Assembly (NCBI RefSeq): GCF_027744825.2
Contig: NC_071347.1
Span: 21,152,001 to 21,216,000, forward strand
Direction: 5' to 3'
Length of the DNA stretch: 64,000 nucleotides
From: Synchiropus splendidus
Taxonomy: Eukaryota > Chordata > Actinopteri > Syngnathiformes > Callionymidae
In this document: positions 56,687-64,000 of the stretch, one piece after another
How the letters are laid out: each line of letters starts with the position of its first letter
How positions within the stretch are numbered: position 1 is the first letter of the stretch
Notes under the pieces: generated by a model
Databases searched by the model: none
Told to the model about the DNA's origin: nothing
What the model saw: the letters and a program-made list of their open reading frames with translations, nothing else
Position numbers and translations under genes: made by a program

Positions 56687-59600
56687 ACAACATATTGTCC
56701 TGGGTTGTGGATGAGGGGAAAGTGAAGTCAGTTAGACACTAATGACCACATCACAACTCTTGACACTATGGTGTGAACTCTCTCTAACTGGTGGTCTGGA
56801 AACAAAACAATCTATTCACCTGATGTAGTTCCATTAAAAACGTGACAATGTTCTCTCAATAACTGATCAACCGCAGCGCTCACCTTTAATTGCAGCTTGG
56901 AACATTAGCATTAAACACCATGGATTCGGTGGAAAGTGGCAGTGCTAGTCGGCCTTTGATATGCACCCACGTTTCAGGAACATCTGCTCTATATCACCAT
57001 AAACAAGCGCAGCCACTATATCACTTCCACAAAGTCTGGCCTGTGCTCAGGCTCGGGTCTCTGGGTAGATGTAGGAGAGATATACCCCAGGAACAGACTG
57101 TGGTTATGCAACAGCATTCATAATTCATTCCACAAACACAATATGGCGGCCACTCTGTCCCATATGAAAACACATGGCCAGATTAAGGAGCTGGAAGCCA
57201 AAAGGGGAGCGAGTGCATTCTGACAAAAGCCTGCCGACTCGGTACACACTTTGAGTGACGGGTCTAAACTGGACCGGACCTGCTTCTGGAGAGGCCTCTG
57301 CGATATTTCACACCTACGGTCTAAATCAGTTTCATGCCAGACGCACACTGATACAGGAAGTCTGTGCAACATCACTTATGCAGACAAGCCGATAGCAGAG
57401 CCAGGTCTGGACGCAGAACCGAGCAACCGCGTGTGATAGAGAGATATCGCTCACAAGTCTTAGAACAGACCGTAGTTTTTTTTCCACAGTACAGTATGAC
57501 CAACAGCGTATCTAAGTCTATCTAAATTTACTTTAAGTCAGGAGTCTAGATCAGTTATCCACATCCAATCCTGGGAAGCCTTAATAAAAAAAACCCATAT
57601 ATATTGTTTATTGTTTTTGTCAGAAGCAGTTCCCAAAAGAAACGTGTATCTCCAAGGACCGCATCCTTCAGAGGTCCAGTTAAGAGGTTCTGTCCTTAAC
57701 TTGACCCGTATATACACCTTGGGTCTCATGTACCCATAAAAAGACCCATAGTGCAAATCTATGGTCGGCCATCTTGACATGTCTCCTCAAGAGGCTGCTA
57801 CAGGCAACGCCAAAGGAACTCTACCCAATATATTTAGCATTTTGCTTTCAGTTATGCTATAGAATATGAGTCAGATTTCGAGGAACACGTGTTGGCAGGA
57901 GAGTCCTGATCAGAGAGAGTTCTTAGTTCTCAGATAGAACCAAATCCTCCTCATGGAACAGTGCACTTAAGTAGAACCAAATATCTTTATATCTTATATC
58001 TTACATCAATTTCACTGATAGTTACGGACAAAATTCCAAGACAAAATTTGCACCACTTATAAGGTTTGAATTGCAGAATCTTCACATTAATACAAATAAT
58101 ATTAAACTTTAACAAATACAAATTCATTTTTCGTAGGACTAGAAAATAAGTAAAGTGAGAAGAAAAGCATCGAACATGGAAAAGCAAAAATGAGATACGC
58201 GGCACCAGCAAACTACAAAACATTGCGTTCCACAATAACTAATAGATAAATAAATGAGCTGACGACCGATAATGTAATTTGAATAGTGAAACAAAAGAGT
58301 GCATTAAAAATGCATTCATAATGGAAGTGTATACGTGTCGCTCCTACGGAGCACTGCAACTCTTCAACAGCCTCTCATGACCACAGTCAATTATCTTGTA
58401 GCCTAAAAAGTTAGAAACTGCAGCCGAGCCCAGTGGGAGCTCGATATACGTCTGTGGTCTGGAGGTCGGTGCATAGGAGGACTTTAATAACATCTGCACA
58501 TGTAATCAAATGCCTGGCGCACACAGAATTCCAGAGCCGCGGGCAGCTGGCGACGGGTGAAGGAGGAGGAGAGGTGGGAGGCGGCGGAGGAGGAGGGTGA
58601 GATTTGAGGTTACTAAGTGCACATGATACTGACACGACCGGGTCGAGGCGGCCGCTCAGAGTGAGCTGTGGTTTGGGTGGAGACAGGTACACAAGCAGGC
58701 TTTGGAGCATGTGACACGTGTCTGTATGGCTGAGTCTAACTTTCACATCACAAGTCGGAATGTATTCAGTCATTTCATTTAAACAACACATGGCAAACCC
58801 TCATCATTGGGGCGCACGTGCGGACCCCAACTCAGAGCTAAAAGCCACATGCAGTACAACTCAATCCTTTCTCAAGCTATTTACTCCCCAAGTGCACAAA
58901 TACAATGGCCGGTCATAATGTTACGGCAGAGCAATACGTCACTATATGGAAAAATTTGGATGCTATGTTTAAGCTTCAATTTGAAAATGTCAAAACTAAT
59001 GATACTTACAAGTTCACGGCAAACATTTGACAGCAGAAATGATGTCACTTGTTTATGTCCGCGGCAGAACTTCCCCCCTACGAGAAGGAGAGAAATGAGC
59101 GAGTGTTATGAACAACTGAGACCAGAGCTTGCTTTCTTGGACGACTTAAATATTCCACACACCACCACTGTGAAACAAAAGTCAATACATACAGTTCTCA
59201 GCTCCTCCAGCGCAGAAGCTGCTCCAACACCACGACGGTGCGGCATTAGCATTCAAAGGTTAAACAGGTTTGCATTCATTTAATCTCATTTGTCAACCTA
59301 ACCCCAGAAGCTCAAACGTATGACAACGCCTTCAGTACAAACATCCAACCCAAACTCAGGCTGAAGAGAGCGGCACTGTAGCCGACGCGAGTTATTTATC
59401 CCTACATTGTAAAGCTCCGTTTGCCTTGGTAGTTGGCTTCTAGTTCCCTGATGAACATTTTGCTACATCGTGGAACCCTTGGAAGTGGGAATTGTTAGCT
59501 AGCGTCAATACTGGTGCTAACAAACAGTATGACTAAAGCCAGTATCATCCAGCTGCCGCCACAAATGGGCATACCTGTTTTCACATCCTCACTTCCATGG

Positions 59601-62600
59601 CGTAATACATCAACCTGGACTTTTGCGTCCTATACTGACGCCGTAGACCGCGCGTCACGTGAAAGAAAGATGGAGGCTGGTGTTAGGTGAGGCATGGGAT
59701 GGCACTCCTTTCGTTCTTCATGTAACAACGTGTCAATGGCTGGCCATGGGAGTGAGCATGGCTTATTTACGCAAACCAGAACCAGGTTCACAGACCAGTT
59801 ACATACGCCACCAATCCTGGTTTCAACATTGAGGTTACATTTAGGGTTTCTTACAGAGAGTGGGGCTTGGGTTAGGGCTGCACGCTGGAGTAGATTGTGC
59901 CTATTAACTGGCATAATCGCTGCTTGTAACCACAGCAGAAATGGCGACGTACCCATTTGCAAAGCGATACACGATTGGATCAATAATGAGCGACGGAAAA
60001 GCAGCAAAACAGAACTCCTATTTGGTCATGAATTCACAAACACTGCTGTCGTATTCTGTGTCTTTGGCAAAATGTTTGCGGCACTTGAGAGACAGTCGTT
60101 TCCACAAGCAGCCACAACTTCGCAAACACAATCATTGTATTGTATTATGGATGAAACATCCTTCTTCGAGGTACAATTTAGCAAGGGGAAAAAAATAAGC
60201 GTCTGTGGGCGTTGACATGAAGCAGCAACAGCAGTGACAGCTCCTCAACTCTGTTCTGTTCACTAATCAGCACAACCCACGGACTTGCCTGGTCAAGTAA
60301 ACTCATTAGTGGAACATGAAACCCCCCGCACCCTCTTCAGCGGCTCCTCGCCTCCGCGATCGCCCCACACCGACGGACCAGCTCCAGCGCGGCTATGGCC
60401 CTGTCCACGATAACCCACTTGCACACACAGTTTTGGCAACGCTACTAAAAGCCTCCTGGTGTCATGCGCGTGGGTGAAGTGTGTTCATGTACTTGTGAAC
60501 ATAAGCGATCATCTGCACATGCGGCGCAGTATGTTCCTGTTCACACGTACGAGGGCACGTTGAGGGGCTCGATCAGGGGAAGCGTTTGACATCGCCCCAG
60601 TGTGGGCGTGCGATGTCAGAAGCAATGTGATGTTGGCGACTGTAATGAAATACAACAACAAGGACGGTCGAGTGGGATGGGAAATTCATCATCAGCGGCG
60701 GTCGGAGTGATGGGCTAACATGCCACATCCTGGTTGGAAGCCATCAACTCAACCTGCCGAGTCTGTAGGACTTCCATGCTGAGAAGAAGTGACTCTGAGT
60801 GGAGCAATTCTTGGGACAATTGAGACCACAGTTTTTTTCTAGCTTGTATATGCAAGACTATCATGGGATTCTGTGGCCAGATGAGACAATGACAGCAGAG
60901 TCACACCTCAGCGTAATAGTCATTTGTTCTAAGGCCTACAAAGACAGTTCAATGGTATGCATCATATGAAGGTTCTGGCCCTGAACCCAAGCACCAGAGG
61001 AAGATGCTTCCAATCACAGAGAGAGCAAAGGTAAACCCCGGTGATATTCGTATGAATGCTGGGTCATACAGTCATGCAGACAAAATTGATTTCGTCGTCA
61101 GCTATTGTTATGCTCAGCAAACCTTCCGATATCGATGTCCATACTACCTTAACCGGCGGATCCATGACTGTGACCTGCCTCTGCTGTAACTGACGGGGAA
61201 CAGCACAACTCTGGTAACAGACACGTTGACCTGCAGCTGAAGTGTCAACCCTAAATCGCGTTCACAGACACGTCATGTTACCATAGTGCCAACATTGAAC
61301 ATTTCAAAAGCTTCACACAATACTTTATCCTAAGGGAAGCCTTTGAAAGTCCACGAGAGTCAAGAAGACAGACGTTTTTAGCTCGTAAATTGCTCTCTCT
61401 GTCTGCTCTCCATCCCCAAATTTTGAGTCTTCATGATCAACTGAATTTTGTATTTTTCCCCATCCCTGGTTGCGGCCAAACGTGTTGACCTTTTTCGGGT
61501 TAAATGTAGAAGCAGGTGTTGTAACGTTAGTGTGGGAGGCTGGTGAGGGGGGCTAATCTGCTAAAGAAGTCCCTGCCAATCAAAGAGCCCCATTCAGCAG
61601 CGGCTGCAGCTGACGGGTGATAATTCAGCACAAGGACGCTAATTGTAGCACGCGACGTGGCCTTGCCGGGCAGGGGGGACTTCATATATTGTTTAGAACA
61701 TTTATAATCACAGTGCAGCCCCTTGGCCCAGTGCCAGCACATGTGTACTGTGTAACCCAATCCCTCCGGCCCACCGAGGGATTCATGTCTGAGCTGTGCA
61801 CTCACTGCACTCTGTGTGTGTATGAAAGCCAGTACAGTACGCCGATGACTCATAAAGCCAGAGCAAGTATATGGCGCTGAAAGTACATACAACATGTATT
61901 CTAACTCTGCTGTACGCACTGAAATAACAGCGTATAGACGAGGGGTTTCATCTTGGCTGGTTGGACCACCTTAAAAAGAAGTTGCCCAGTCACATAAAAG
62001 GTCTGCAATTCCCATGATGTGCCGCAACAGTTACAGCTGCGAAACAGCTGATGGTATAAAGGAATAAGCGCTGTTATAAATCACTGTTATTCTGTTTGGG
62101 CCGCAACCCATCAAGCCAAACAGGAGTGAATAAGAACAATAGCCAGTAGGTTGTCAAAACTGCTTGAGAAGTTGGAACCAAAAGCTCTAATGAGAACACA
62201 AGACAGCGTGTCGTAAAGGAGGAGCTGCATATGACACAATGTTAAGGGTAAAATAGGCTCAGGCAGGACGGCCATTGAGCCAAGTGAAGCAATTCAGGGA
62301 GTACAGAATATAGGGAACCACCACACCTCGTGTCGAGTGTGCAAAACCCCTGGTGCCACTCGGAGATGTTGGCAAAATATCAATGTCAAACTGGGGATGA
62401 CGTGAAAGCAGGGGAACTTCCACTACTCTGTTTTGGTCCTCATGTTGTAATACTTACGAAATTGACTTTACAACATCTATAAACCATTTAGGAGTCCCAG
62501 AAGAGCTCCTCAATAGGTTGGCTTGGGTTTCCCTGAGAGATGAGGTGGAGAGTTCAGTGAAACACCAGAAACTCAACTTTATTCACACGGAAAGAAACCA

Positions 62601-64000
62601 TTTAAGGTCACCATAACCTCTGAGAGACGTCAAGCCGAAACCATGGCCCAGTCCCAACAGGTGGTGGAACAGTCGCTCCTTCAAAACCGGAGTCCCAACG
62701 AGGGAGCGATGAGAATAGCTCACAGTAAAATTGAATTAAACCAGATACAACAGGTTGCCACTGTGATACTGAGCTTAAGTATTTGACTTTCAGGTAGAAT
62801 CAAGGCAGCTAGACCATCATTTTGGCTCATGTACGTTCAAGGAATGACTTGAAGAGCATATTTGTGACAAGTGGGAGTGGTTTTACAAATACATACTCTT
62901 AAACAGAGGTTTAAACCTGTGTCTAGTTTGTTTGGTGCAGCGCATTGTACTGTATCTTCATCTTCGCAGGTCACAAGCATTGTTCAAGGAGTGGAAAGTG
63001 AAAGTGACCCTTGAGATGAGTTTTAATAGTTTCAATAGTGAGATGTTTTGAGGCAAAGATAGAGATAAACAATGAGGTTCATGGCTGTGGTAAACAATGA
63101 TACGAAGTGGTGTGACTGGGATGATCAAGACATGTTGGTTGGGGGTCTTGGACTTGCTGTGGCAGAGCTACGGCAAGTTCATAACAAGATTTTAAACTTA
63201 ATTCATGTACGTAACCAAATGGAACATACAGCACATGGTAACTCAATGGGATGAGTGCCAGATATGCAGGTTTCATACGCTGCATGGTTGGACCTGGGGG
63301 CGAGGTTGGACCTGGTGCAACCTCACCCATTGGTTCTGCAGCGCTTGATCCTCGATGGGTATATCATGGTAAATGTATAGATGGGGTTCACTTAATCTTG
63401 AAATAGTGTTTTCAGTTCTATACAACAACAGGGTGTTTGTACATGAGGTAGGTATCGTCACATTTGTCTCCCGACAAACTATTGTTTGTTAGGTCTATTG
63501 CTTAAAGCCCCTTTGGTGGACCTCCAAAGCAAGCCACACCATCACTTAGCTGAGCACAACACAAACAGAGTGGGAGGAGCACAGAACGATTAAGAATATT
63601 CTGATAGTCGCACAGTTGCAGGCGAAACCTTTCAACGCGTCCAACTCCGAGTGGAACAATTTCTGCTGATCCAGCAATTTTTCTCTCTGACTAAATTGCC
63701 TTGGCAACAGCACGAGCCAGAGAGCCGGAGAAATATATGAGCGTTGGAAAAGGAAAGTGGAGTGGGCGCAGCGGAGCTTTTATCTGGAATATCGCTTTGC
63801 TTCACAGGTTCAGGGACCAGGGAATCTGTCCGGACTAAAGAACTAGCAGAGGCCTTTGTCAAATGTTTCATAGTAGTCTTTTTGTCATTTCAATATGTCC
63901 TTAGACGTCCAAAAACATACAAAAGGTTGAATGAAGACTTGTCAGTGTTGAGAGTGAGTGCATGGCTGTCAGCGTATACCAGTGCTGTGTTGCTAGAGTG
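56687..64000. other. Noncoding stretch to the window edge
   Basis: The longest open frames (59694-60215 plus, 173 codons; 58807-59283 plus, 158 codons) overlap other frames and resemble no known family. A purine-rich GGAGGAGGA run lies at 58560-58600. I see no exons, RNA genes or complete transposons. Confidence 0.45.

Noticed and set aside
58807..59283. Plus-strand open frame of 158 codons
   Set aside because: Composition like random translation; no known motif or neighbour support.
59694..60215. Plus-strand open frame of 173 codons
   Set aside because: No recognisable domain, an overlapping minus-strand frame of 125 codons, and no splice or promoter context.

Overview
This is nuclear DNA of a ray-finned fish, probably an acanthomorph teleost. 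The coding sequences are vertebrate, split by GT-AG introns, and several introns are only 62-67 bp long. The intergenic sequence carries fish-type hAT, Tigger-like and LINE remnants and microsatellites. There are no bacterial or viral genes.

Three protein genes and two microRNA genes are supported, all on the minus strand. From low to high coordinates they are: cdkn1b (p27Kip1), one uninterrupted coding exon, 8379-8936; yars2 (mitochondrial tyrosyl-tRNA synthetase), five coding exons, 10375-12727, 473 aa; ppara (PPAR alpha), six coding exons, 17785-27726, 467 aa; and, about 20 kb upstream of the ppara start codon, let-7b (47348-47432) and let-7a (48360-48438), about 1 kb apart in the order let-7a then let-7b. 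This is the arrangement upstream of human PPARA (MIRLET7BHG), so the microRNA-PPARA linkage is conserved here although the 3' neighbours (yars2, cdkn1b) differ from the human ones.

Region by region: 1-5440 is noncoding, with a possible 3' end of a plus-strand gene at the left edge. 5441-8378 is probably the cdkn1b 3' UTR and flank, and holds a repeated motif resembling a tRNA T-arm. 9167-9235 is the cdkn1b promoter. 13526-17784 is probably the long ppara 3' UTR. 27768-43479 is probably the large 5' intron of ppara. It contains a 0.9 kb polypurine tract, a LINE 3' end and a 54-bp minisatellite of about 19 units. 43480-44260 is a CpG-rich segment with a perfect CRE and is the best candidate for the ppara promoter. 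A perfect DR1 (PPAR/HNF4-type) site lies just upstream at 45416. 48439-64000 has no gene I can support, only transposon remnants.

Functionally, ppara is a ligand-activated regulator of fatty-acid oxidation, yars2 charges mitochondrial tRNA-Tyr, cdkn1b restrains cyclin-CDK complexes, and let-7 represses growth-promoting mRNAs. The best leads are the let-7a/let-7b/ppara synteny, the DR1 sites, the intronless cdkn1b, the repeated T-arm-like motif downstream of cdkn1b, the direct repeats flanking yars2 exon 1, and the in-frame minisatellite.
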